A stretch of 64,000 bases of DNA from Kribbella steppae (GCF_004342025.1 NZ_SLWN01000003.1:496001-560000), one strand, 5' to 3'; counted from the first letter of the stretch, positions 51,514 to 60,354 are shown. Notes: generated from the sequence alone by a model not told the origin. Numbers and translations: made by a program.

Positions 51514-52404
51514 CTACGGGTTGAGGCCGCAGTGGTCGCGCAGCCAGGGCATCGGGTCGGTCGCGTCGCCGCCGTCCGGGTGGACCTCGAAGTGCAGGTG
51601 CGGGCCGGTGGTGTTACCGGTCATCCCGACCGCGCCGACCTGGTCACCGGCGTACACGGTCTCGCCGACCGACACGCTGAACTTCGACATGTGGTTGTAC
51701 CAGGTGACGGTGCCGTCCTCATGCCGGACCTGGACCTGGCGGCCGTACGCGCCGGCCCAGTCGGCGAAGACCACCACACCCTTCATCACGGACCGGATCG
51801 AGGTGCCGACCGGGGCGGCGAAGTCGGTGCCGGTGTGGTTGCGAGCCCAGCGGCTGCCGCCCTGACCGAAGGTCGCGGTGATGTGGTAGCCGGAGATCAT
51901 CATCTCGCAGCGGCTGGCCGACTCGCGGAGCTTCTTCTCGGCCGCATCGGCCGCGGCCTTGGCCTTGGCGAGGGCGGAGGCGCGCTTGGCCGTGAGGGCC
52001 TGGGTGGCGGTGAGCTTGGCGGCCCGGGCCTTGGCCAGCTGGGCGGCGGCGGCCTGCTTCTTGTTCGTCTCGTTGCCGGCGAGCTGGACCCGGGAGGAGT
52101 CACGGGTGGCGAGCTGGCGGGCCTGGATACGTGCCGTGGTGATGCCGGACAGTTGCCCGTTGTCGATGCTGAGGGCGGCGAGGTTGACCGCGGAGTTCGC
52201 CTGGGTCGGCGAGGCGAGGGTGCTGTGGCTGAATCCCACAGCTCCTGCCGCCGCAGCGAGCGCTGCGGTCAAACCGACGATCTGAGTACTACTGGGGGTG
52301 TTACGCCTGGCAACACGATGCTTGGCACTGTGACGTCCTGCGCCGGTTTTGCGCGCAGCGTTGCCTGGCGTGACGCGGTCGCCCGCGACACGGTGCTGGG
52401 ACAC
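51514..52404 (-). CDS. M23 family metallopeptidase (cell-wall hydrolase), secreted
   Basis: 296 residues from a GTG. A long basic leader, then a hydrophobic segment TQIVGLTAALAAAAGAVGF serves as signal or anchor; a helical coiled-coil region rich in Lys/Ala (about 95-160) follows. The M23 lytic domain is at about 165-296 with zinc ligands in RWARNHTGTDF (His, Asp) and GPHLHFEVH (HxH). It cleaves peptidoglycan cross-bridges. A 252-nt leader precedes it. Confidence 0.92.
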   Translation of the reverse strand: MSQHRVAGDRVTPGNAARKTGAGRHSAKHRVARRNTPSSTQIVGLTAALAAAAGAVGFSHSTLASPTQANSAVNLAALSIDNGQLSGITTARIQARQLATRDSSRVQLAGNETNKKQAAAAQLAKARAAKLTATQALTAKRASALAKAKAAADAAEKKLRESASRCEMMISGYHITATFGQGGSRWARNHTGTDFAAPVGTSIRSVMKGVVVFADWAGAYGRQVQVRHEDGTVTWYNHMSKFSVSVGETVYAGDQVGAVGMTGNTTGPHLHFEVHPDGGDATDPMPWLRDHCGLNP

Positions 52405-52656
52405 AACGTGGCCTTTCGGTCACAGGGGAGGGGCTAGGGGAGGGGCCAAGGCCTTCTCCGACCCCGGGGAGGTTTTATTCCCCCTGGGGACTCACGCACG
52501 ATAACGGATGAGTCACGAGGCGACAAACCCTGCCACCCACTTTTTGCCGTCTCCTTCACGAAACCTTTGCATGCGCGCCTGCACGTGCATCCGCCGCAAC
52601 CGCCCAGAAAGCTGCCTTGTCAGGCAAATCTGCGCATGTCAGGACAACTGAGGCTG
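52405..52656 (-). other. Long structured leader of the M23 peptidase gene
   Basis: 252 bp without an ORF of note. On the minus strand it contains paired stretches ACTCA/TGAGT, two G/C-rich stems around the CCCCGGGG at about 52463-52470, and a GAAA-tetraloop hairpin directly before the GTG (GTGACC-GAAA-GGCCAC with one mismatch). It has none of the conserved c-di-AMP riboswitch blocks I know, so no class is assigned. Confidence 0.45.
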
Positions 52657-53565
52657 TCAGGCGACGGTGTTCTCGTCGTTTTGCTCGTCGAGCTGGGCCA
52701 GCATCCCGGTGATCTGGTGCACGACCTCGCCATGGAACGGCAGGGACAGGTGGCCCACGCCGCGAACCCGCACGTTACTCGCCAGCAGATCGGGATGCCG
52801 AATCCGGGCCCGCCGCTGCGGCACGATCAGTTGGTCGACGTCGCTGTAGAACGCGACGAACCTGGTCCGGCAGTCAGGTGCCGGCTCGGCCAGCTCGGCC
52901 ATCAGGTCGCTGTCCGGGCGGACCTGCTTGACCAGCGGCCACGGCAGCAGCCGCGCGGCAACGGTGCCCTCGTGCGGGGTGCCGAGGGTGACGCAGGTGT
53001 GTACCCGCTCATGACCGCCGAGCCGCTGGATGTAGTACCTCGCGATCAGTCCGCCCAGGCTGTGCCCGACCAGATGGATCTGGTCCGACCCGGACTCCTC
53101 GCAGATCCGCTCGATCTCGTCGCCCATCCGTTCCGCGGTACGGCGTACGTCCAAGGTCAACGGTGAGTACGAGAAGGTGTGGATGCTGCTGAAGCCGCGA
53201 CGCAGCAGTTGCCGGCGCATCAGGGCGAAAACGGTGTGATTGTCGATGATCCCGTGGGCCAGCAGGATCGGCGTACCGGCGGCCCGGACGTCATGGACCA
53301 GCAGGCCGCGCTGGGCAGGGGTCAGGCCGGTCAGGTTGAGTCTCTCGGTACGAGAGCCCGATCCGCTGACCAGGCCGAGCGGATACATCGCCAGATGGGT
53401 GGTCAGCCACCCGATCTCTACGGCCGCGCCCTGCAGGACGCGAGGTGACAGCGCGGACCGCGCGCCGTACATGAGTCCGTCCAGTGCACCGCGGACGCCG
53501 TCCTGCCAGGAACCGCCGGCCGCCGCAACTGCTTGGCCCGGCTCGTCCACCGCCTCGCTGCTCAT
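52657..53565 (-). CDS. Alpha/beta hydrolase, lipase-like
   Basis: 302 residues from the ATG at 53563-53565 with GAGGAG 6 nt upstream. The lipase nucleophile elbow is LVGHSLGGLIARYY, the oxyanion region ILLAHGIIDN, the acid is probably in FYSDVDQLIVP and the catalytic His in VRGVGHLSLP. It has no clear signal peptide; the amino 70 residues contain an amphipathic stretch. It probably hydrolyses lipid esters. The neighbourhood (M23 gene downstream, B12-binding gene divergent) resembles a conserved actinobacterial order. Confidence 0.9.
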   Translation of the reverse strand: MSSEAVDEPGQAVAAAGGSWQDGVRGALDGLMYGARSALSPRVLQGAAVEIGWLTTHLAMYPLGLVSGSGSRTERLNLTGLTPAQRGLLVHDVRAAGTPILLAHGIIDNHTVFALMRRQLLRRGFSSIHTFSYSPLTLDVRRTAERMGDEIERICEESGSDQIHLVGHSLGGLIARYYIQRLGGHERVHTCVTLGTPHEGTVAARLLPWPLVKQVRPDSDLMAELAEPAPDCRTRFVAFYSDVDQLIVPQRRARIRHPDLLASNVRVRGVGHLSLPFHGEVVHQITGMLAQLDEQNDENTVA

Positions 53566-53741
53566 GGGCGACTCCTCACGCAACCAGACCCCCCGAATTG
53601 GTCCGATCTCTTCCAAGGTAACCGGTTCACTCCCGGCGTGTCGGGGAACACACACCTCCGTGTCTTATCCGTGAGGTTCGGCTCGGATAGCCTGCGAATC
53701 TGGACGCAACGCGGCGCTCCAGTACGGAAAGGCCACCGGAC

Positions 53742-54161
53742 ATGCCCCCCACCAGCCCTCTGCGGGTCGTCGTCGCCAAGCCGGGCCTGGACGGCCACGA
53801 CCGCGGCGCGAAGGTCGTTGCCCGGGCGCTGCGGGATGCCGGTATGGAGGTCATCTACACCGGTCTGCACCAGACACCGGAGCAGATCGTCGAGACCGCG
53901 ATCGCGGAGGACGCCGACGCGATCGGCCTGTCGGTGCTGTCCGGTGCGCATATGACCCTGTTCAAGCGAGTCCGTGAGTTGCTCACCGAGCGGGACGCCG
54001 ACGACATCGTGGTGTTCGGCGGCGGCATCATCCCGGACGCCGATCTGCAGCCGCTGGCCGAGCTCGGCGTCCACAAGATCTTCACTCCCGGCGCCACCAC
54101 CACCGAGATCGTCGAGTGGGTCCGCGCCCACGTCGGCGACGCCTCCGCCTCGCCTGCCTGA
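53742..54161 (+). CDS. icmB: Stand-alone cobalamin-binding subunit of an acyl-CoA mutase (IcmB-like)
   Basis: 139 residues. B12-binding signature LDGHDRGAK (DxHxxG, lower-axial His ligand), GLSVLSGAH and FGGGIIPD complete the nucleotide-tail pocket. Stand-alone subunits of this length pair with a separate catalytic large subunit, as in isobutyryl-CoA mutase of Streptomyces. The large subunit is not in the window. It is transcribed divergently from the lipase gene and followed by a long non-coding region. Confidence 0.87.
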   Translation: MPPTSPLRVVVAKPGLDGHDRGAKVVARALRDAGMEVIYTGLHQTPEQIVETAIAEDADAIGLSVLSGAHMTLFKRVRELLTERDADDIVVFGGGIIPDADLQPLAELGVHKIFTPGATTTEIVEWVRAHVGDASASPA

Positions 54162-54244
54162 GGCGCTCGGAGAGATCCGTTCCGCTCCGGAGCGTGATGA
54201 CGACTGCGTGGAGTCGTTCTGAACGAATACCGTCCGTTCAGCTA

Positions 54245-54265
54245 GGTTACTAACCGGTAATACCG
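54245..54265. promoter_or_regulatory. Two abutting short palindromes in the ABC-operon leader
   Basis: GGTTACTAACC (54245-54255) and CGGTAATACCG (54255-54265) share one base and both have perfect 5-bp arms. They are the only clear symmetry in the 327-bp gap 54162-54488 apart from a CTGTCCGGACAT-like palindrome near 54400. Possible sites of the sugar-importer regulator. Confidence 0.35.
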
Positions 54266-54488
54266 AATCGTTAAGGAAGACCCGGTTGTGCGGACTGTCG
54301 AATCGCGGTCGCATACAGCCATGCGGCTGTCCGTTGCAGAGGCTGTCGAGCGGCAAGGTGTGTGGCTCAGGACACATCACCCCCGTCGTCGGTTACTGTC
54401 CGGACATGCGGGATCGCAGCGCGGTGGGGGACTGTGAACCACTGACGCAGGACAAAGTGATGTCCCATCGGGAGAGGGCAGGTAAACG

Positions 54489-55805
54489 ATGAGGTTTGAA
54501 CGATCACACACACGCAAGGCGGTCGCTCTGGCCGTCGCCGGCAGCTTGGTGCTGCTCGCATCCGCGTGTGGCGGTGACGACGGGAGCGGTGACGACAGCG
54601 GCTCGACCGGGGGAGCACTGGAGGGTCGCGGCCCGATCAACTTTGCCACCGGCAAGGACACCTCCGGGAACCTGACGAACCAGGTCGCGGCGTGGAACTC
54701 CCAGCACCCGGACGAGAAGGTCACGGTGACCGAGCTGCCCGAGTCTGCGGACCAGCAGCGGGCCCAGATGATCTCGAACGCCCAGATCAAGTCCGACGCG
54801 TTCAGCGTGCTGAACCTGGACGTGGTCTGGACCGCCGAGTTCGCCGCGAACCGCTGGATCACCGAACTGCCGGAGGACCAGTTCCCGGATCTCGGCAAGT
54901 TGCTGCCGTCGACGCTCGACACGGCCAAGTACAAAGAAAAGCTGTACGCCGTCCCGGTCACGTCCGACGGTGGTCTGCTGTACTACCGCAAGGACCTGCT
55001 GGACAAGGCAGGCGTGCAGCCGCCGAAGACCTGGACGGAGATGCAGGAGGCCTGCACGAAGGTCAAGGCGCTGCCCGAGGCCAAGTCGGCCAGCTGCTAC
55101 GCGGGTCAGTTCGAGAAGTACGAGGGCCTGACGGTGAACTTCTCCGAGGCCGTCAACGGTGCGGGCGGTGTCGTCGTCGGTGACGACGGCAAGCCGAACG
55201 TGGACACCCCGGAGGCGCTGGCCGGGCTGACCTTCCTGGTGGACGGCTTCAAGTCCGGGATGATTCCGAAGGCTGCCATCACCTACCAGGAGGAGCCGGG
55301 CCGCCGGGCGTTCCAGGAAGGCAACCTGATCTTCCACCGGAACTGGCCGTACGTGTACGCGCTGGCGGGCAAGACCGACGGTTCGTCGAAGATCGCCGGC
55401 AAGTTCGCGGTCGCGGCGCTGCCGGGCAAGGACGGCGCGGGTGTGTCCACGCTGGGTGGCCACAACTACGCGATCTCCGAGTTCACCAAGAACAAGGCGA
55501 CCGCGGCGGACTTCATCAAGTTCATGTCCAGCGAGGAGCGGCAGAAGGCGAACATCGAGAAGACCTCGCAGGCGCCGACCTGGGCTTCGCTGTACGACGA
55601 CCCCGCGCTGAACAAGCAGTTCCCGTACCTGGCTCCGCTGAAGGCCTCCATCGAGACCGCGAAGTCGCGGCCCAAGGTGGTCAAGTACGGCGATGTCACC
55701 ACGGCCATCCAGGAAGCGGCGTACGGCGCTCTGACCGGTACGACGCCACCGAAGGATGCGCTGGCCGACCTGCAGACCAAGTTGAGCACGCTCATCACGC
55801 AATGA
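54489..55805 (+). CDS. ABC transporter substrate-binding lipoprotein (alpha-glucoside/trehalose type)
   Basis: 438 residues. Signal peptide AVALAVAGSLVLLASACGG with the lipobox Cys. The mature protein starts with a Gly/Asp/Ser-rich linker, then a type 1 solute-binding fold (INFATGKDTSGNLTNQVAAW; VNFSEAVNGAGGVVVG; FIKFMSSEERQKANIEKTS). Family resemblance and the GH13 alpha-glucosidase nearby suggest trehalose, maltose or another alpha-glucoside as ligand. First gene of the operon. Confidence 0.94.
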   Translation: MRFERSHTRKAVALAVAGSLVLLASACGGDDGSGDDSGSTGGALEGRGPINFATGKDTSGNLTNQVAAWNSQHPDEKVTVTELPESADQQRAQMISNAQIKSDAFSVLNLDVVWTAEFAANRWITELPEDQFPDLGKLLPSTLDTAKYKEKLYAVPVTSDGGLLYYRKDLLDKAGVQPPKTWTEMQEACTKVKALPEAKSASCYAGQFEKYEGLTVNFSEAVNGAGGVVVGDDGKPNVDTPEALAGLTFLVDGFKSGMIPKAAITYQEEPGRRAFQEGNLIFHRNWPYVYALAGKTDGSSKIAGKFAVAALPGKDGAGVSTLGGHNYAISEFTKNKATAADFIKFMSSEERQKANIEKTSQAPTWASLYDDPALNKQFPYLAPLKASIETAKSRPKVVKYGDVTTAIQEAAYGALTGTTPPKDALADLQTKLSTLITQ

Positions 55806-55899
55806 CCGAAGCGGCGGGGCCGGCGCGGAGCTTCACCGCTGCGTGCCGGCCCCGGCCTGTCGCTGCCCGCCGGAAGCGGGCGGAAAGAAGGAGGCAGAG

Positions 55900-56964
55900 G
55901 TGAGTACATCCGCACCGGTCGCCCAGCGGCCGACGCCGGAAACAACCAAGAAGCCCAAGCGGAGCTCGTTCAACGAGGGCACCGGCCGGCTGGCCGCGCT
56001 GCTGTTGTCGCCGACCATGATCGTGCTGATCCTCGTCGTGGGACTGCCGATCCTGGCGGCGTTGCGCGAGTCGCTGTACCAGAGTGGTCAACGGATCGAC
56101 GAGTCGGGCTTCGTCGTCCAGGGCTCCGAATTCGTGGGTCTCGAGAACTACACGGCGATCTTCTCCGGCGAGACCGGCGAACGATTCTGGAACGCTTTCT
56201 ACAACACCACGTTCTTCACCGTCACTTGTGTGCTCCTGGAGACCACGTTGGGTGTCGCGATGGCCCTGGTGATGCACAAGGCGTTCAAGGGCCGCGGCAT
56301 CGTGCGGGCCAGCATCCTGGTCCCGTGGGCGATCCCGACCGTCGTCTCCGCGCTGCTGTGGAAGTGGATCTTCCAGGCCGACGGCATCGCCAACTCGATG
56401 CTCGGCACGCAGATCCTGTGGTCCACCGAGGGCTGGCAGTCGGTGCTGTCGGTCATCATCGCCGACACCTGGAAGACCGCGCCGTTCATCGGGCTGCTGG
56501 TACTCGCGGGCCTGCAGACGATCCCGGACGAGGTCTACGAGGCCGCCAAGGTCGACGGCGCCAAGGTGTGGTCGACGTTCATCCACATCACCATGCCGTT
56601 GGTGAAGCCGGCGCTGCTGGTGGCAGTGCTGTTCCGCATCCTCGACACACTGCGGATCTTCGACCTGCCGTTCGTGCTGGTCGGCCCGAACAAGGAGTCG
56701 GTCGAGACGCTGTCGATCCTGGCGTACCTCGAAGCCAACCAGACGCGGTACGGGCCGGCGGCGGCGTACGCGACCTTGCTGTTCATCTACGTCGCTGTGG
56801 TCGCCTACGTGTTCGTCAAGCTGCTGGGTGCCGACGTGTTCGGTGACGCCATCCAGCGGAAGGCGAAGAAGAAGGGCAGCAACGGGCGAGGCCGGGGCAA
56901 GCAGCAGGACCCGGGCGCCCCAGTGGCCGGACTGACCGCCGGTGGCGGCTTAGGAGGTGAATGA
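55900..56964 (+). CDS. ABC sugar transporter permease (MalF-like)
   Basis: 354 residues from a GTG at 55900 with AAGGAGG upstream; a frame opens earlier at 55843 but lacks support. It has a Pro/Lys-rich cytoplasmic start, six helices and the EAA coupling loop EVYEAAKVDGAKVWSTFIHI. The tail is unusually long and polar (Lys/Gly/Gln-rich, about 35 residues). It pairs with the next permease. Confidence 0.94.
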   Translation: MSTSAPVAQRPTPETTKKPKRSSFNEGTGRLAALLLSPTMIVLILVVGLPILAALRESLYQSGQRIDESGFVVQGSEFVGLENYTAIFSGETGERFWNAFYNTTFFTVTCVLLETTLGVAMALVMHKAFKGRGIVRASILVPWAIPTVVSALLWKWIFQADGIANSMLGTQILWSTEGWQSVLSVIIADTWKTAPFIGLLVLAGLQTIPDEVYEAAKVDGAKVWSTFIHITMPLVKPALLVAVLFRILDTLRIFDLPFVLVGPNKESVETLSILAYLEANQTRYGPAAAYATLLFIYVAVVAYVFVKLLGADVFGDAIQRKAKKKGSNGRGRGKQQDPGAPVAGLTAGGGLGGE

Positions 56965-57839
56965 TGTCTGTTGCTGAGAAGGCCCCGAAGATGATCGACG
57001 TCAAGGCTGCCGAGGCGCCGTGGTACCGGCGTTGGCTGCCGCTGATCGGTGTCGCGCTGATCGTGCTCTACTGCCTGGTGCCGTTCTTCTGGATGGTGGT
57101 GTCGTCGCTGCGCCGGCCGACCGACCAGTTCGAGAACTCGATCATTCCGTCGCCGATTTCCTTCACCAACTTCGCCGACGTGTTCAAGCCCGGTACCGGG
57201 TTCCAGCGCGCTCTGCTGAACAGCCTGATCGTGGCCGGCACGGTGACGATCCTGACGCTGATCATCGGGATGGTGGCGGCCTACACCCTGGCCCGGCTGG
57301 AGTTCCGGGGCAAGAACTTCGTGCTGGCGATCATCATCGTCACCTCGATGTTCCCGGGGATCTCGCTGGTGATCCCGCTGAAGAAACTGTTCAGCGACAT
57401 CGAGTGGATCAACACCTACCAGGCGATGATCGTGCCCAGCCTGTCGTTCGCACTACCACTGGCGGTGTGGCTCCTGACAGCGTTCTTCCGGCAGATGCCG
57501 CGAGAGCTCGAGCAGGCCGCGATGGTCGACGGCTGTACGCCGGCCCAGGCGTTCCGCAAGGTGATCCTCCCGCTGGCAGCACCGGGTGTGTTCACCACCG
57601 CGATCATCACCTTCATCGCGGCCTGGAACGAGTTCCTGATCGCGCTGAGCATGGTGAACAAGAAGGAGTACCAGACCGCCAACGTGGTGATCTCGCAGTT
57701 CACCGGTACGTCGGGACGTGACCAACCGTTCGGCAGCCAGATGGCCGCCGGCGTGGTCGTCACCATCCCACTGGTGATCGCGGTGCTCCTGTTCCAGCGC
57801 CGTATCGTCGCCGGCCTCACGGCAGGTGGCGTGAAGTGA
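56964..57839 (+). CDS. ABC sugar transporter permease (MalG-like)
   Basis: 291 residues from the ATG at 56964 (an ATG at 56961 is 3 nt from the GGAGG, too close). Six helices, coupling loop ELEQAAMVDGCTPAQAFRKV. It overlaps the upstream stop by one base. No ATP-binding subunit is encoded in the operon, which implies a shared ATPase (MsiK-like) encoded elsewhere. Confidence 0.94.
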   Translation: MSVAEKAPKMIDVKAAEAPWYRRWLPLIGVALIVLYCLVPFFWMVVSSLRRPTDQFENSIIPSPISFTNFADVFKPGTGFQRALLNSLIVAGTVTILTLIIGMVAAYTLARLEFRGKNFVLAIIIVTSMFPGISLVIPLKKLFSDIEWINTYQAMIVPSLSFALPLAVWLLTAFFRQMPRELEQAAMVDGCTPAQAFRKVILPLAAPGVFTTAIITFIAAWNEFLIALSMVNKKEYQTANVVISQFTGTSGRDQPFGSQMAAGVVVTIPLVIAVLLFQRRIVAGLTAGGVK

Positions 57840-58023
57840 GTTTGTTCCGCAACCGGGCGGATCGGACCGCCGCGACCGGGATGACCGGGCGCGGCGGGAC
57901 CGCGAAGACCGGGAGCGGAGGGACCGGGAGGAACGCGATCGACGCGATCGTGAGGACCGGGACCGATGGGAACGAGAGGAACGGGACCGCCGCGACCGAG
58001 AAGCCCGCGCCCGCTTCCGCTAA
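57836..58023 (+). pseudogene. Small Arg/Asp/Glu-rich ORF with an apparent one-base deletion
   Basis: A GTG at 57836 overlaps the permease stop (GTGA), giving MSLFRNRADR. Then the frame with sense turns by one base near CGGACC (57863-57868) and reads DRRDRDDRARRDRED..., ending ARARFR at TAA 58021-58023. One inserted G (CGGGACC) would join the parts into a 62-residue protein made almost only of Arg, Asp and Glu. In the uncorrected frame the composition changes abruptly to Thr/Ala/Gly. Either a sequencing error or a true frameshift. The function of such charged tails is unknown. Confidence 0.6.
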
Positions 58024-58029
58024 CAGTAG

Positions 58030-58061
58030 AAGGCCGGAGCCGCCCACGCGGCTCCGGCCTT
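58030..58061 (+). terminator. Rho-independent terminator of the alpha-glucoside importer operon
   Basis: Perfect 13-bp stem AAGGCCGGAGCCG / CGGCTCCGGCCTT with a 6-nt loop (58043-58048), followed by TTGCTTTG on the plus strand. It is the clearest intrinsic terminator in the window. Confidence 0.93.
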
Positions 58062-58135
58062 TTGCTTTGTGCGCAGGCCTTTGGTGGTGGCGGTCGAGAC
58101 GGTTTGAGGGTTGTCCGAGGGCACATCTAAAGTGA

Positions 58136-58510
58136 CCCCGCCGCCGCGAGATCCTCAGCACGCTGACTGGCCTCGGGCTGCAGGTCTATCTCTATCGAGC
58201 ACAGGTCGCCGGCCGTCCGATCCGTGCCGGGCGGGACGAGTGCCTGCGCGCGCTGATTCCCGCTCTGCTGGAACTCGACGTCACCAGGTTGGTGATCGAG
58301 TCGTGCAGTCAGGACCGGCGAGACAACCAGGTCATCCAGCCGATCGCGCAGAAGTTCGTCGCCGACGGCCGGTTCGCGTGGCTTCACTCGGCTCCGGCGG
58401 CCGATCCACTGCTGTGGGCTGCGGATGCCACCGCCTGGGCGTTCGGCAAGGGTGGCGATTGGCGGCGCCGGGTGAAGGATCTCGTTGCGTGCGTCGTAGA
58501 TCTGACCTAG
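58136..58510 (+). pseudogene. 5'-truncated gene remnant (DUF3800-like fragment)
   Basis: An open frame of 124 codons from a stop at 58133-58135 to TAG at 58508-58510, without a suitable start codon until a TTG in its middle (58289). The translation reads REILSTLTGLGLQVYLYRAQ ... ARLVIESC-like helices and strands and ends DLVACVVDLT. It resembles the carboxy half of actinobacterial RNase H-like DUF3800 proteins (from memory). The missing amino part indicates a deletion. Confidence 0.5.
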
Positions 58511-58524
58511 AACCTGGCCCAGAC

Positions 58525-58704
58525 GCGCGAAACCCGGGCGACCAGTCGTCCGGCTGGCTCCCGGGTCCACTTCCTCAGGCTATTGCCCTGGCGTAGTCAG
58601 TATATCCACACATTCTGTGACCACACGATTGTGAATGCTGCGCGAACCGGGAGCCAATCGGCCTGCTGGCTCCCGGGTTCACTTCTGCGGCTATGGCCTT
58701 GGCC
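58525..58704. repeat. Duplicated hairpin element, about 66 bp per copy
   Basis: Copy 1 (58525-58592) and copy 2 (58640-58704) both start GCGCGAA, contain CTGGCTCCCGGGT near the middle and end in a GGCTAT...GGC block. Each can fold through a CCGGG-type stem. They lie between the gene remnant and the convergent alpha-glucosidase gene and could act as terminators as well as repeats. Confidence 0.6.
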
Positions 58705-58713
58705 TGTTCGGTT

Positions 58714-60354
58714 CTAGAGCTCGAGCCAGGCGGTGGTGTCGGTGGGGAGTTGGCCGTCTGTGAGGGGCTGGCTGGTGAGGAGGACTTGGTTGTGGGTGGG
58801 GAGGGGGATGGGGGTGTCGCTGAGGTTGGTGAGGCAGCGGAAGTTGGGGGAGCGGGTGAAGGAGAGGACGCTGGCGGGGGTGTCTTCGTCCCAGATGAGG
58901 CGGCCTTCGCCCAGGGCCTCGGTGGAGCGGCGGATGCGGAGGGCGGCCTTGTAGAGGTTTAGGTGGCTGTCCGGGACGGATGCCTGGGCCTCGGCGGTCA
59001 GCGAGGACCAGTTGGCCGGTTGAGGTAGCCACGGCTGGCCGGCGCCAGTGCCGAAGCCGAAGGGCGGCTCGGTGCCGGACCACGGGATGGGTACTCGGCA
59101 GCCGTCGCGGCCGCGGGCAGTGTGGCCGGAGCGCTCCCAAACAGGGTCGTCCAGGACTTCCTCCGGCAGGTCCTCGACCTCGGGCAGGCCGAGCTCGTCA
59201 CCTTGGTAGATGTACGCCCCACCAGGTAGCGCGAGCTCGAGCAACGCCGCCGCGCGGGCCCGGCGCCGGCCGAGCTCCAGGTCGGTCGGTACGACGCCCG
59301 CACCTTCCAACGCATCCCGCTGATCCCGGCCGTACCGCGTCCGGTGCCGGATGGTGTCGTGGTTGCTCAGCACCCACGTCGCCGGCGCACCCACGGCCCA
59401 CAGGTTGTCCGTGGTGTGGTCGATGACCTCGCGCAACTCCTTCGCGTCCCAGGCACACTGCAGTACGTCGAAGTTGAACGCGGAGTGCAGTTCGTTCGGA
59501 CGCACATACTGCGCCAGTCGCTCGGCCGGTGACAGCCACGCCTCGGCCACGAACACCCGCGGCCCAAGTGGGGTATCGGCGTACTCGTCGGCGATCGTCC
59601 GCCACCGCTGGTGGATGGTGTGGACTCCGGGCTGGTCGTACGTCGGGTTGCCGACGTACTTCTCCCGCGTCGGCTGCCCGTTGTGCAGCGGTACGTCGGG
59701 CAGCGCCGGATCCTTGGCCATCGAGTCGGCCACGTCGATCCGGAACCCGTCGATACCGCGGTCGAACCAGAAGCGCAGGATCGCGTCGAACTCCTCGATC
59801 ACCTTCGGGTGGTCCCAGTTCCAGTCCGGCTGGGAGATGTCGAACAGGTGCAGGTACCACTGCCCGTCCTCGATCTGCTGCCAGGCGCCGCCGCCGAACG
59901 CGGCCGGCCAGTTGGTCGGCGGCAGACCGCCCGGCTTGCCGTCGCGGAACCAGAACAGGTCCCGTTCCGGAGAGCCCTTACCCGCCGCCAGGGCGGCCTT
60001 GAACCACGGGTGCTCCCAGGAGCAGTGGTTCGGGACCAGGTCGATCAGGATCCGGATCCCGAGCGTGTGCGCCTCGGCGATCAGCGCGTCGGCGTCCGCC
60101 AGGGTGCCGAAATCGGGGTTGATGCCCCGGTAGTCGGACACGTCGTACCCGCCGTCGAGGAGCGGGGACGGGTACCAGGGGCTGATCCAGATGGCGTCGA
60201 TGCCGAGATCGGCGAGGTAGGGCAGCCGGGCCCGGATGCCGTTCACGTCGCCGGTGCCGTCACCATTGGCGTCGGCGAAGGAACGGGGGTACACCTGGTA
60301 GACGACGGCGCTACGCCACCAGTCGTCAGCTGGTCTGGTCGCTGCAGAGGTCAT
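58714..60354 (-). CDS. GH13 alpha-glucosidase
   Basis: 546 residues. It starts with WWRSAVVYQVYPRSF. The catalytic residues are Asp in DGFRIDVADSM, Glu in VFVAEAWL and Asp in LSNHDTIRH; DLVPNHCS is conserved region I. The TIM barrel is followed by a carboxy beta domain (about 455-546). It hydrolyses alpha-1,4 or alpha-1,6 glucosides such as maltose in the cytosol. The upstream sugar importer on the opposite strand is the likely supplier of substrate. Codon use near the 3' end is G-rich on the plus strand. Confidence 0.93.
   Translation of the reverse strand: MTSAATRPADDWWRSAVVYQVYPRSFADANGDGTGDVNGIRARLPYLADLGIDAIWISPWYPSPLLDGGYDVSDYRGINPDFGTLADADALIAEAHTLGIRILIDLVPNHCSWEHPWFKAALAAGKGSPERDLFWFRDGKPGGLPPTNWPAAFGGGAWQQIEDGQWYLHLFDISQPDWNWDHPKVIEEFDAILRFWFDRGIDGFRIDVADSMAKDPALPDVPLHNGQPTREKYVGNPTYDQPGVHTIHQRWRTIADEYADTPLGPRVFVAEAWLSPAERLAQYVRPNELHSAFNFDVLQCAWDAKELREVIDHTTDNLWAVGAPATWVLSNHDTIRHRTRYGRDQRDALEGAGVVPTDLELGRRRARAAALLELALPGGAYIYQGDELGLPEVEDLPEEVLDDPVWERSGHTARGRDGCRVPIPWSGTEPPFGFGTGAGQPWLPQPANWSSLTAEAQASVPDSHLNLYKAALRIRRSTEALGEGRLIWDEDTPASVLSFTRSPNFRCLTNLSDTPIPLPTHNQVLLTSQPLTDGQLPTDTTAWLEL

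Noticed and set aside
52405-52656. c-di-AMP (ydaO-type) riboswitch before the M23 gene
   Set aside because: The conserved sequence blocks of that class were looked for and not found.
54286-54492. 68-codon Cys-containing open frame before the sugar-binding protein gene
   Set aside because: No ribosome site, no recognisable family, and it runs into the lipoprotein start; likely leader RNA.
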